From: JALOAT01 sp041685115
Lineage (GTDB): Bacteria; Pseudomonadota; Gammaproteobacteria; Thiohalomonadales; Thiohalomonadaceae
Direction of reading: 5' to 3'
NCBI GenBank assembly: GCA_041685115.1
Contig: JAWLGK010000014.1
Location: 1-64,000 of the forward strand
Length of the DNA stretch: 64,000 nt
Position numbers and translations under genes: made by a program. Shown piece by piece: positions 35,446 through 44,317 of this stretch. The notes under the pieces were generated by a model. That model was not told where the DNA came from. It did no database searches and worked only from the letters and a program-made list of their open reading frames with translations. Within the stretch, counting starts at the first letter, position 1. Each line of letters begins with the position of its first letter.

Positions 35446-35894
35446 ACGAAAACGACGAGCTGGTGGAGATGTTCACGGACGGCGCATGCCGCGGTAACCC
35501 GGGTCCGGGCGGCTGGGGCGTGGTGCTGCGCTACAAGGGCAAGGAGAAGACCCTGCACGGCGGCGAACGCCACACCACCAACAATCGCATGGAACTCACG
35601 GCGGCGATCCGCGGCCTGGAGGCCCTGAACCGCGCCTGTGCGGTGCGGCTCACCACCGATTCCAAGTACGTGATGGACGGCGTGACCAAGTGGCTACCCG
35701 GCTGGAAAAAGCGCGGCTGGATCACCGCGGACAAGAAGCCGGTGAAAAACGTCGACCTTTGGCAGCAGCTCGATGAGGCCATTGCCCGGCACCGGGTCGA
35801 GTGGCAATGGGTGCGCGGCCACACCGGCCACCCGGAAAACGAACTGGCGGACGCCCTGGCCAACCGCGGCATCGACGAAATGTCTCGCGCGTGA
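35442..35894 (+). CDS. rnhA: Ribonuclease HI
   Basis: The 150-residue enzyme cuts RNA in RNA:DNA hybrids. The catalytic carboxylates sit in FTDGACRGNPGPGGWG, NNRMELTAA, LTTDSKYV and ENELADALAN. The start overlaps the yafS stop (ATGA). dnaQ follows in the same direction. Confidence 0.98.
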   Translation: MNENDELVEMFTDGACRGNPGPGGWGVVLRYKGKEKTLHGGERHTTNNRMELTAAIRGLEALNRACAVRLTTDSKYVMDGVTKWLPGWKKRGWITADKKPVKNVDLWQQLDEAIARHRVEWQWVRGHTGHPENELADALANRGIDEMSRA

Positions 35895-35980
35895 CATGCC
35901 TGCTGCCGCGCGCCACGTGAATTTACTTTGCCTCCTCTGTGCCTCGGCGTTGAAATTCTTCTTCTAAAAAAGGCCCTGAC

Positions 35981-36706
35981 ATGCGCCAAATCGTGCTCGA
36001 TACCGAAACCACCGGCCTCGAACCGGCCGAAGGCCACCGCATCATCGAGATCGGTTGCGTGGAACTGCTCAACCGGCGGCTCACCGGACGCACTTTCCAT
36101 CACTACTTGAATCCTGAGCGGGCCATCGACGAAGGCGCCATCGAGGTGCATGGCATCACCAACGAAATGGTGGCGGACAAGCCGCGCTTCATTGACGTGG
36201 CAACCGAGTTTCTCGAGTTCATCGAAGGCGCCGAACTCGTCATCCACAACGCCGCCTTCGATGTGGGATTTCTCAACCATGAGCTCATGTTGTGCGGGCA
36301 TACACAGCGCATCGAGTCATTGTGTGGGGTCCTCGATACGCTGAAACTGGCGCGCGAGCTGCATCCGGGCCAGAAAAACAACCTCGACGCCCTGTGCCGC
36401 CGTTACGAGGTCAACAACACCCACCGGACCCTGCACGGCGCGTTGCTCGATGCGGAGATCCTGGCCGATGTCTATCTGGCCATGACCGGTGGTCAGACCA
36501 GCCTGTCCCTGGGCGGCGCCGCCAGCGCAGCCGGGCAGTCGCAGGTGGCTGGAGTGCGCCGACTCGACGCCGGCCGCCCGGCGCTCAAGGTCGTGCATGC
36601 CCGCCCTGAGGAACTCAGCGCCCACGAAAGCCGACTCGCGGCCATTGACAAGGCCAGTGGTGGCAATTGCGTCTGGAAGAGGCTCGAGTCGTCGGCCGAA
36701 GGATGA
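35981..36706 (+). CDS. dnaQ: DNA polymerase III epsilon subunit (proofreading exonuclease)
   Basis: The 241-residue 3'-5' exonuclease has Exo I VLDTETTGLEP (D7, E9), an Exo II region around NAAFDVGFLNHE and Exo III HGALLDAEIL. A QTSLSL sequence near residue 170 matches the beta-clamp binding motif of epsilon. The C-terminal part binds the alpha subunit. Adjacency to rnhA is conserved. Confidence 0.97.
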   Translation: MRQIVLDTETTGLEPAEGHRIIEIGCVELLNRRLTGRTFHHYLNPERAIDEGAIEVHGITNEMVADKPRFIDVATEFLEFIEGAELVIHNAAFDVGFLNHELMLCGHTQRIESLCGVLDTLKLARELHPGQKNNLDALCRRYEVNNTHRTLHGALLDAEILADVYLAMTGGQTSLSLGGAASAAGQSQVAGVRRLDAGRPALKVVHARPEELSAHESRLAAIDKASGGNCVWKRLESSAEG

Positions 36707-36712
36707 ATGGCT

Positions 36713-36809
36713 CCTAGGGAAACGCGGATTTACTCGGCGTTTCCCGCGGCATATGGATGGCGCCGTGCGCTGGGAAAGCCAGGAGGCCTTGATTCAGCGC
36801 TTCCCTAGG
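36713..36809. repeat. Compound hairpin repeat with GGGAAACGC arms
   Basis: GGGAAACGC (36717-36725) pairs with GCGTTTCCC (36737-36745). In addition CCTAGGGAAACGC at the left end pairs with GCGCTTCCCTAGG at the right end (to about 36809), enclosing a further GGGAAAGC/GCTTCCC pairing. The same GGGAAACGC hairpin occurs at 63287-63315. It probably acts as the dnaQ terminator region and may be a mobile palindromic repeat. Confidence 0.7.
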
Positions 36810-36876
36810 GGAGTGCCAGCAGAAACAGCAGGACCACCACGACGATACCCAGGTAGTGGATGAGGGGTGTCGGCAT
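36805..36876 (-). CDS. Predicted 23-residue membrane microprotein
   Basis: The ATG at 36876 is preceded at 6 nt by GGAGGG, as strong a ribosome binding site as any in the window. The 23 codons encode MPTPLIHYLG followed by a very hydrophobic stretch of Val, Leu, Phe and Ala ending in Pro, enough for one short transmembrane helix. The TAG stop lies inside the CCTAGG edge of the hairpin repeat. I do not recognise a family. Function is unknown, and expression is inferred only from the ribosome binding site and composition. Confidence 0.5.
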   Translation of the reverse strand: MPTPLIHYLGIVVVVLLFLLALP

Positions 36877-36996
36877 AATTCGCCCTCCGTTGCGTTCCGC
36901 CTAAGCCTAGATGCCCGTGTGGAAATGTGACCTGCTCGTTCTCCTGTGTCTTGCATCGGGGTACACTCGCGCTTTAGGAATCTCACCGAACGCGTG

Positions 36997-37389
36997 ATGG
37001 GAAATGCCACGTTCCGCCTGAGTGCGGGTTATGTGTTCAACAACAACAGCATCGAGATGACGGGCAAACCCTCCTCCGGCGGCAAGTATGACCTGAGCGG
37101 CACACCGTATACCCTCGACAGCCTCACCGGCGAGGTCGAATTCACCAGTGGCGCCTATGTGGGCATGGGCTGGGGAAACGCCGGCCGCGGCAAGGGCTTC
37201 GGCATGAACCTGGAGATCGGTGCCTTCTATCACGGTACGCCGGAACTGACCTTGGCGGCCACGGGGCCCGGCACAGCGCTCGCGGATTTCGAAAAGCACC
37301 GCGCCCAGGAAGAGGCCGACGCACAGGAGGACCTTGCCGATTACAAGTGGTACCCGGTGATCTCGCTAGGCATGTCCTATACGTTCTGA
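36997..37389 (+). pseudogene. 5'-truncated outer-membrane beta-barrel protein
   Basis: The surviving 130 residues read like the C-terminal half of a family of small outer-membrane proteins with features such as FRLSAGYVFNNN, TGEVEF, YVGMGWGN, the EEADAQEDLADYKWYPVISLGMSY segment and a terminal Phe. There is no signal peptide and no N-terminal strand region. The sequence upstream (36946-36996) does not supply them, and no ribosome binding site stands out. The 5' half has apparently been lost. A terminator follows. It could still be an intact but unusual short protein, which I think less likely. Confidence 0.65.
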
Positions 37390-37403
37390 TACACCCAACC
37401 AGC

Positions 37404-37436
37404 GCCCGCCGGTCGTGAGGCCGGCGGGCTTTTTTC
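37404..37436 (+). terminator. Intrinsic terminator immediately before tsaB
   Basis: The stem GCCCGCCGG/CCGGCGGGC is followed by TTTTTT. Its T-run ends four bases before the tsaB ATG. Confidence 0.92.
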
Positions 37437-37440
37437 TTGT

Positions 37441-38103
37441 ATGAATCTGCTCGCTATCGAAACCGCCACCGAGGCCTGTTCGGCCGCCTTGTTCACCCAT
37501 GGCCGCGTGTTATCGCGGTATCAGGTCGCACCGCGCGGCCACGCCGACCTCATCCTCGCCATGTGCGACGAGGTGCTCGCCGAAGCAGGCGTTGCCCGTT
37601 CGCAGCTCGACGCCGTCGCTTTCGGACGCGGGCCCGGCAGTTTTACCGGTGTGCGTATTGCCACGGGCGTTGCCCAGGGGCTCGGCTATGCGCTCGATGT
37701 GCCGCTGGTGCCGGTATCGACATTGATGACGCTGGCCCAAGGCGCCTTGCGCGAGCGTGGCTGGCCGCGCGTGATTGCCGCCATTGATGCGCGCATGGGT
37801 GAGGTGTACTGGGCTGCCTTCAGCGCAGGGGCCCACGGCCTGATGGAACCCGCTGGTCCCGAAAAGGTGTCTGCCCCCGAGGCCGTGCTGTTACCTGACG
37901 CCCGCGCCTGGTGCGGTGCCGGCACGGGCTGGGCCGCCTACGGCGCGCGCCTGCCGACCCAGGTCATCGACCGCGACGGCGAACGCTTGCCTCACGCCCA
38001 CGACCTCGCCCTGCTCGCTGCCGCCGCCTACGAGCGCGGTGAATCCGTCCCGGCCGCTGTCGCAGTGCCCGTGTATCTGCGCGACGACGTCACCCACAAG
38101 TAA
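37441..38103 (+). CDS. tsaB: tRNA threonylcarbamoyladenosine biosynthesis protein TsaB
   Basis: The 220-residue ASKHA-fold protein begins MNLLAIETATEACSAAL, the family N terminus, with GRGPGSFTGVRI near residue 60. It is the partner of TsaD in t6A37 modification of tRNAs decoding ANN codons. The start codon follows directly on the terminator above, so there is no visible ribosome binding site. Translation may be leaderless or start from RNA reading through the terminator. Confidence 0.95.
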   Translation: MNLLAIETATEACSAALFTHGRVLSRYQVAPRGHADLILAMCDEVLAEAGVARSQLDAVAFGRGPGSFTGVRIATGVAQGLGYALDVPLVPVSTLMTLAQGALRERGWPRVIAAIDARMGEVYWAAFSAGAHGLMEPAGPEKVSAPEAVLLPDARAWCGAGTGWAAYGARLPTQVIDRDGERLPHAHDLALLAAAAYERGESVPAAVAVPVYLRDDVTHK

Positions 38104-38209
38104 AAAAGCCCACCGGAAGCGCCCAGCTCGCTCGAGCCTCGCACCCACACGCGTGCAGGGATAGTGACTGGCGTTCCCACGAACGACCTTAATGAAGGAG
38201 ACCCTTTCA

Positions 38210-39196
38210 ATGGCAGAAAGCATTCGCATTGGCATCGTCGGCTACGGCAATCTCGGTCGCGGGGTCGAGATGGCGCTCTCGCGCAGCACCGACATGCAAC
38301 TGGTCGGAATCTTCAGTCGTCGCGATCCCGCGGGCATCAAACCGCTGGGGGCCAACGTACCGGTTCACGGCATGGATACGATCGGGCAATTCCGGGACGC
38401 CATCGATGTGCTCATCCTCTGCGGTGGCTCGAAAAGCGATCTGCCCGAGCAAGGCCCTGCACTGGCAGCGCAGTTCAACACCGTCGACAGTTTCGACACC
38501 CACAACAAGATCCCCGAGTATTTCGCCGCAGTGGACGAGGCCGCGCGCGCCGCGCAGCGCACGGCCATCATTTCCGTGGGCTGGGATCCGGGACTGTTCT
38601 CGCTCAACCGCCTTTTCGGCGAGGCCATCCTGCCCGACGGGGAGACGTACACCTTCTGGGGCAAGGGCGTGAGTCAGGGGCATTCGGACGCCATCCGGCG
38701 AGTGACAGGTGTGCGGGGGGGGGTGCAGTACACCGTGCCGTCTACCGCGGCCATGGACCGTGTTCGCAGCGGCTCGCTGCCGCAGCTTTCCACCCGCGAG
38801 AAGCATGTTCGCGAATGTTACGTGGTGCTTGAGGAGGGCGCCGACGCCAAGGTGGTGGAACAGGCCATTGTCACCATGCCGGATTACTTCGCTGACTACG
38901 ACACCACGGTGCACTTTATTTCCGACCAAGAACTGCGGCGGGACCACGCGGCCATGCCGCATGGTGGCTTCGTCATCCGCAGTGGCCAGACCGGCAATAA
39001 CAGCAAGCAGATCGTCGAGTACTCGCTCAAGCTCGACAGCAATCCCGAGTTCACTTCCAGCGTGCTGGTGGCTTACGCACGCGCCGCCTACCGGCTCTAT
39101 CGCAGCGGCGAGCATGGTGCGCACACCGTACTGGACATCGCGCCCGGGCTGCTGTCGCCGAAGAGTGCTGCACAACTGCGCAAAGAACTGCTCTGA
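38210..39196 (+). CDS. ddh: meso-Diaminopimelate D-dehydrogenase
   Basis: The 328-residue NADPH enzyme begins with a Rossmann motif (IGIVGYGNLGRG). It contains SFDTHNKIPEYF, the segment SVGWDPGLFSLNR and HGGFVIRSG, typical of Ddh. It makes meso-DAP from tetrahydrodipicolinate in one reductive amination step. The ATG at 38210 has AAGGAG about 9 nt upstream. It sits beside dapE, dapD and dapC of the alternative succinylase route, transcribed the other way. Confidence 0.93.
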   Translation: MAESIRIGIVGYGNLGRGVEMALSRSTDMQLVGIFSRRDPAGIKPLGANVPVHGMDTIGQFRDAIDVLILCGGSKSDLPEQGPALAAQFNTVDSFDTHNKIPEYFAAVDEAARAAQRTAIISVGWDPGLFSLNRLFGEAILPDGETYTFWGKGVSQGHSDAIRRVTGVRGGVQYTVPSTAAMDRVRSGSLPQLSTREKHVRECYVVLEEGADAKVVEQAIVTMPDYFADYDTTVHFISDQELRRDHAAMPHGGFVIRSGQTGNNSKQIVEYSLKLDSNPEFTSSVLVAYARAAYRLYRSGEHGAHTVLDIAPGLLSPKSAAQLRKELL

Positions 39197-39216
39197 ACCG
39201 GAAAGATTTTCCCGTG

Positions 39217-39625
39217 GAAGAACGAAGAGGGGTTCAGGCTTTCGCCGGAATGAACGAATTGTGTTGCCGGAGCGTTTGGTCGTGCTGCACGGCTGCTGCG
39301 AGGCATCTTTGGCCTCGTGTCACGTAGCCGCTGCGCGCCAACGTGACCTACGGCGTTCACGCAGATCGTCACCCCGGCGAAAGCCGGGGTCCGTTCTGGT
39401 GTGAAGAACGAAGATGGATTCAGGCTTTCGCTGAACGAATTGTGTTGCCGGAGCGTTTGGTCGTGTTGCGCGGCTGCTGCGAGGCATCTTTGGCCTCGGC
39501 TGTCACGTAGCCGCTGCGCGCCAACGTGACCTACGGCGTTCACGCAGATCGTCGCCCCGGCGGAAGCCGGGGTCCGTTCTGGTGTGAAGAACGAAGATGG
39601 ATTCCGGGCTTTTGCCGGAAGACGA
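39217..39625. repeat. Tandem repeat of about 185 bp (two copies and a part)
   Basis: Units begin GAAGAACGAAGA at 39217, 39403 and 39586 (periods 186 and 183 bp); the third is cut off after about 40 bp. Each unit includes TTGTGTTGCCGGAGCG, TTTGGCCTCG, the inverted-repeat element GTCACGTAGCCGCTGCGCGC followed by CAACGTGACCTACG, and a CCGG..CCGGGG palindrome. There are no CRISPR-like spacers and no gene. The stretch 39626-39778 holds nothing I recognise. Confidence 0.85.
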
Positions 39626-39778
39626 GTTGTGGCCGTTGCGTTAACGTGTACGCGACCATCCCAGGGTGGTGAGCGGTGGTGCGAAAGACATTCGCCCACG
39701 GTGTGGGCTCCTACGGGTGGTTCGCGATGTGCGCCACCGTGACCTGCTGCGTTCGTGCATCTGCGGGGTTGATGTTGT

Positions 39779-40927
39779 TCACGGTCGCGTCGGTTCCACT
39801 TCAGCAAGCAGCCGTTCGAGGATGCTTTCGTAAATGGACGAAAGGGTGTCCAACTCTTCCACACCCACGCGTTCGTCCACTTGGTGGATGGTGGCGTTCA
39901 ACGGCCCGAATTCCAGCACCTGAGCGCCGGTGGGGGCGATGAAGCGGCCGTCGGAGGTGCCGCCGGCGGTGTTGACGTCCGGACGTAACCCGGTGTGACG
40001 GGCGATGCACTCGCGCGCGGCGTCCAGCAGTTCGCCCGTGGAGGTGAGGAACGGCTCGCCCGAGAGGTCCCAGGTGAGTTCGTAACGCAGGCCGTGCTTT
40101 TCCAGCACCGAGGTGACGCGCTCCTTGAGGCCTGTGGCGGTGGATTCGGTGGAGAAGCGGAAGTTGAACAGTGCCTCCAACTCACCGGGGACCACGTTCG
40201 TCGCACCGGTCCCGGAACGGATGTTGGAAAACTGGAAGGAGGTGGGTGGGAGGAAGTCATTGCCTTCATCCCAGCGAATGGCGCATAGCTCGGCCAAGGC
40301 AGGGGCGAGCCGGTGAATGGGGTTTTCGGTCAAATGTGGATAGGCGATGTGGCCCTGCACGCCCCTCACGATGAGGCGCCCGTTCAGCGAGCCGCGCCGG
40401 CCGTTCTTCACCGCATCGCCCACCTGCGTGACGCTGGTAGGCTCGCCGACCAGGCACCAGGTCATCTTTTCACCACGCGCCTCCAGGTGTTCGACCACTC
40501 TCACCGTGCCATTCACGGCTACGCCTTCCTCGTCCGAGGTGAGCAGAAAGGCCAGTGAGCCGCGGTGATCAGGGCGGCGTGCGATGAACCGCTCGCAAGC
40601 CGTGATCATGGCCGCAATGGAGCCCTTCATGTCCGCTGCACCGCGGCCGTATAGCATGCCCTCGTGGACCGTGGGCTCGAAGGGCGGGAAGCTCCAGCGC
40701 TCCGCGGGACCGGACGGCACGACGTCGGTGTGGCCGGCGAAGGTGAACAATGGAGCCTCATCACCACGTCGTGCCCAGAGGTTGTCCACGTCGCCAAAGC
40801 GCAGACGTTCGATACGGAAGCCAAGTCTTTCCAGGCGTTCCGCCAACAACTCCTGACAACCCGCATCATCGGGTGTCAGCGAAGGGCGGGCGATGAGTTC
40901 ACGGGCGAGGTCGAGCGTTGCGGACAT
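39779..40927 (-). CDS. dapE: Succinyl-diaminopimelate desuccinylase
   Basis: The 382-residue M20 metallopeptidase has metal-ligand segments FAGHTDVVPSG, GAADMKGS and TSDEEG and the C-terminal SDGRFI...HQVDE. It releases succinate and LL-DAP. The ATG at 40927 matches the family N terminus. It follows the small ArsC-like gene in the minus-strand order dapC, dapD, arsC-like, dapE. Confidence 0.97.
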   Translation of the reverse strand: MSATLDLARELIARPSLTPDDAGCQELLAERLERLGFRIERLRFGDVDNLWARRGDEAPLFTFAGHTDVVPSGPAERWSFPPFEPTVHEGMLYGRGAADMKGSIAAMITACERFIARRPDHRGSLAFLLTSDEEGVAVNGTVRVVEHLEARGEKMTWCLVGEPTSVTQVGDAVKNGRRGSLNGRLIVRGVQGHIAYPHLTENPIHRLAPALAELCAIRWDEGNDFLPPTSFQFSNIRSGTGATNVVPGELEALFNFRFSTESTATGLKERVTSVLEKHGLRYELTWDLSGEPFLTSTGELLDAARECIARHTGLRPDVNTAGGTSDGRFIAPTGAQVLEFGPLNATIHQVDERVGVEELDTLSSIYESILERLLAEVEPTRP

Positions 40928-40941
40928 GGTTTTGTGACAGT

Positions 40942-41304
40942 TCAACGTGAGGAGTCAGGGCCTGAGACCCGTTGTTTGTAGAGTGCTTCGTCAAAGCCGA
41001 CGAGGATGGCGTCACCGCAGACCAGCACCGGCCGTTTGATGAGCGTGGGATTGGCAAGCATCAATGTGATGGCGTCAGCCTGCCCGGAAATCTGCCGATC
41101 AGTGTCCGGCAGTTTCCGCCACGTGGTGCCCTTGCGATTCAGCAAGCTCTCCCAACCAACGGCATCGCACCAAGCGTGCAAGGTGGCTGCATCCAATCCA
41201 TCGATGCGCACATCGTGAAATCGATAGCCCACGCCACGCTTATCGAGCCAAGCACGTGCCTTCTTCACGGTGTCACAGTTCTTGATGCCGTATACGGTAA
41301 TCAT
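40942..41304 (-). CDS. ArsC/Spx-family protein YffB
   Basis: The 120-residue thioredoxin-fold protein has the N-terminal GIKNCDTVKKA active-site cysteine (C10) and the C-terminal KRPVLV motif shared with ArsC and Spx proteins. The YffB subgroup is commonly placed next to dapE. The biochemical role is unknown; arsenate reduction is not established for the subgroup. It ends 14 nt before dapE. Confidence 0.92.
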   Translation of the reverse strand: MITVYGIKNCDTVKKARAWLDKRGVGYRFHDVRIDGLDAATLHAWCDAVGWESLLNRKGTTWRKLPDTDRQISGQADAITLMLANPTLIKRPVLVCGDAILVGFDEALYKQRVSGPDSSR

Positions 41305-41364
41305 CGAAGCAGGGGAACAGGGAAGAATCCCGTGTGCCCCGTGTCCTCCGTGCTTGTCCTTTGC

Positions 41365-42189
<825 letters not shown>

Positions 42190-42210
42190 GTGGTTTTTCT
42201 CAAGTGGTAA

Positions 42211-42250
42211 TTCAACGCGGAGGACGCGGAGGCGCGGAGTTCGCGGAGGA
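42211..42250. repeat. Purine-rich CGCGGAGG intergenic repeat
   Basis: The sequence AACGCGGAGGACGCGGAGG continues with GCGCGGAGTTCGCGGAGG between dapC and dapD. It is one copy of the degenerate CGC(A/G)GAGGCGC-type motif also seen near 10090, 30880, 44050, 44120 and 60270. Confidence 0.6.
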
Positions 42251-42374
42251 AATCACGCCTACTCGTCCTCAGATATTTGTTTTCATGGCCACACCGCCCG
42301 GGGGATGGGTCCGCCGGTACTAAACGGGAACTGCATTTCTGCTCTGTCTTCTCCGCGAGCTCTGCGTTTAGTCC

Positions 42375-43574
42375 TCAGCAGAGCGATTCCACGAAGGCGC
42401 GGATGCGCTCGGCGGCCTCCACGCATTCGTCCAGTTCGGCGACCAGGGCCATGCGGACGTAGCCGGCGCCCGGGTTGGTGCCGTGCGCCTCGCGCGACAG
42501 ATAGCTGCCCGGCACGACGGTGACATTTTGCTCGGCAAACAGCCGTCGTGTGAATTCCTGTTCGTCGATGGGTGTGCGTGCCCACAGGTAAAAGCCAGCA
42601 TCCGGACGTTGCACGTCCAAGCACGGCGACAGGATCGCCAGCACGGCGTCGAACTTCGCGCGGTACAGTGCACGGTTTTGGTGCACGTGATCCTCGTCTT
42701 TCCAGGCGGCCGTGCTGGCGGCCTGGGTGGCGGGCGGCATGGCGCAGCCGTGATAGGTGCGGTAGAGCAGGAATTTCTTCAGTACCTCCGCATCGCCCGC
42801 CACGAAGCCCGAGCGCAGGCCTGGCACGTTGGAGCGCTTGGACAGGCTGTGGAATACCACGCAGCGCGTGTAGTCGTCGCGGCCCATGGCGGCGGCGGCC
42901 TGCAACAGGCCCGGCGGCGGGTCGGCCTCGTCAAAATACAACTCCGAGTAGCATTCATCGGAGGCGATGGCGAAGTCGTATTTGTCGGCGAGCCGGATGA
43001 GCTTTTGCAAGGTCGGAATGTCCACCACCGCACCGGTGGGATTGCCCGGGCTGCACAAATACATGAGCTGGGTACGCTGCCAGACCTCGGCAGGCACGGC
43101 GTCGAGATCGGGCAGGAAGCCGTTCTCGGCGGTGGTGTTGAGAAACCAGGGCTCGGCGCCGGCAAGCAGGGCGGCACCTTCGTAGATCTGGTAGAACGGG
43201 TTGGGTGCGACCACCAGCGGTTTTCCGCTGCGATCCACCACGGCCTGGGCGAAGGCGAACAGCGCTTCGCGGGTGCCGTTCACGGGGAGTACGTGGCGTG
43301 CCGGGTCGATGCTGCCGAGCGGCAAATGGAAGCGACGGGTGAGCCAGTTGGCGATGGCTTCGCGCAGTTCAGCGCGGCCTTGAGTGACGGGATATGTGCC
43401 GAGTCCGTGCAAATGCGTGAGCAGGGATTCGGCAATGAATGCAGGTGGACGATGGGCGGGTTCGCCAATGGACAGTGCGATGTGGGGCTTGTCCGCGGGC
43501 GGGGCTGTGCCGGTCTTGAGCCGGTTCAGCTTCTCGAAAGGATAGGGCTGTAGTCGCGCGAGGTCCGGGTTCAT
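42375..43574 (-). CDS. dapC: N-succinyl-diaminopimelate aminotransferase
   Basis: The 399-residue fold-type I PLP enzyme has SIGEPAH near the N terminus, the segment CSPGNPTGAVVD and the PLP lysine in SLSKRSNVPGLR. The C-terminal GYVRMALV holds the carboxylate-binding arginine. It converts N-succinyl-amino-ketopimelate to N-succinyl-DAP. The ATG at 43574 is the family start. It is divergent from the VOC-family gene across 73 nt. Confidence 0.94.
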   Translation of the reverse strand: MNPDLARLQPYPFEKLNRLKTGTAPPADKPHIALSIGEPAHRPPAFIAESLLTHLHGLGTYPVTQGRAELREAIANWLTRRFHLPLGSIDPARHVLPVNGTREALFAFAQAVVDRSGKPLVVAPNPFYQIYEGAALLAGAEPWFLNTTAENGFLPDLDAVPAEVWQRTQLMYLCSPGNPTGAVVDIPTLQKLIRLADKYDFAIASDECYSELYFDEADPPPGLLQAAAAMGRDDYTRCVVFHSLSKRSNVPGLRSGFVAGDAEVLKKFLLYRTYHGCAMPPATQAASTAAWKDEDHVHQNRALYRAKFDAVLAILSPCLDVQRPDAGFYLWARTPIDEQEFTRRLFAEQNVTVVPGSYLSREAHGTNPGAGYVRMALVAELDECVEAAERIRAFVESLC

Positions 43575-43647
43575 GCGAGATGAGCGCTTGAAGAGGCGCG
43601 CTAGTATAAAGCAACACCCCGATGTCGCAAACCGGAGTGGAACCACG

Positions 43648-44019
43648 ATGATTCGTCTGCATCACGTCAGTCTGCTGGTCGCGGATACCGAACGCGCTCT
43701 GGGCTTTTACCGGGATATCCTCGGGCTGAGGCCTGCCGCACGTCCGGCGCTGGGCTTCCCCGGGGCATGGCTGCAATTGGGCGACCAGCAGATCCACCTG
43801 CTGGAACTGCCCAATCCCGATCCCGTGGACGGACGCCCCGAGCACGGCGGCCGCGATCGCCATGTGGCCTTCGCCGTGGGCGCTCTCGATGCCATCACCG
43901 AACGCCTCGAGAACGCAGGCATCCCCTACACCCGCAGCCGCTCCGGCCGCCCGGCCATCTTCTGCCGCGATCCCGACGGCAATGCAATGGAGTTGGTTGC
44001 AAGGGATGAAGAAGAATAA
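43648..44019 (+). CDS. VOC-family protein (glyoxalase/bleomycin resistance fold)
   Basis: The 123-residue protein has the paired beta-alpha-beta modules of the vicinal oxygen chelate fold. Likely metal ligands are in MIRLHHVSLLV (H5/H6), H78 in RDRHVAFAV, and E118 in DPDGNAMELVA. Substrate unknown; a small lyase or dioxygenase-like role is possible. The ATG at 43648 has GGAG upstream. Confidence 0.88.
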   Translation: MIRLHHVSLLVADTERALGFYRDILGLRPAARPALGFPGAWLQLGDQQIHLLELPNPDPVDGRPEHGGRDRHVAFAVGALDAITERLENAGIPYTRSRSGRPAIFCRDPDGNAMELVARDEEE

Positions 44020-44047
44020 CCACGGGGGACACGGGGGAAAAGCATTT

Positions 44048-44157
44048 AACGCAAAGACGCAAAGAACGCGAAGGGTGCAAAGGAACACACGTTTCCCTAG
44101 AACGAGCGAACATTCACTTTGCGTCCTTGGCGCCCTTCGCGTCTTTGCGTTGGAATT
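44048..44157. repeat. Inverted pair of CGCAAAGACGCAAAG repeats
   Basis: AACGCAAAGACGCAAAGAAC followed by GCGAAGGGTGCAAAGG (about 44049-44085) recurs as its reverse complement, ACTTTGCGTCCTTGGCG then CCCTTCGCGTCTTTGCGTT (about 44115-44153). Together they can form one long hairpin between the VOC gene and the end of glnD. The remaining bases to 44317 show nothing further. Confidence 0.75.
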
Positions 44158-44317
44158 CATTTCACGGGGGATCGAAGGTCTTGCTGGACTGCGGTTCGAC
44201 CCGCGATGACTCGGGATATTGCTCCAGAACAAGAAGATTCAAGGAGCTGCACCGGTGGGCACAGGAGCAAAGCACCACTCCACCTTCGATTTCCCCGTGT
44301 ACCGTGGTTATCTTCTC

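Noticed and set aside
39217..39625. CRISPR array
   Set aside because: Units are about 185 bp, contiguous and without spacers; no cas genes are present.
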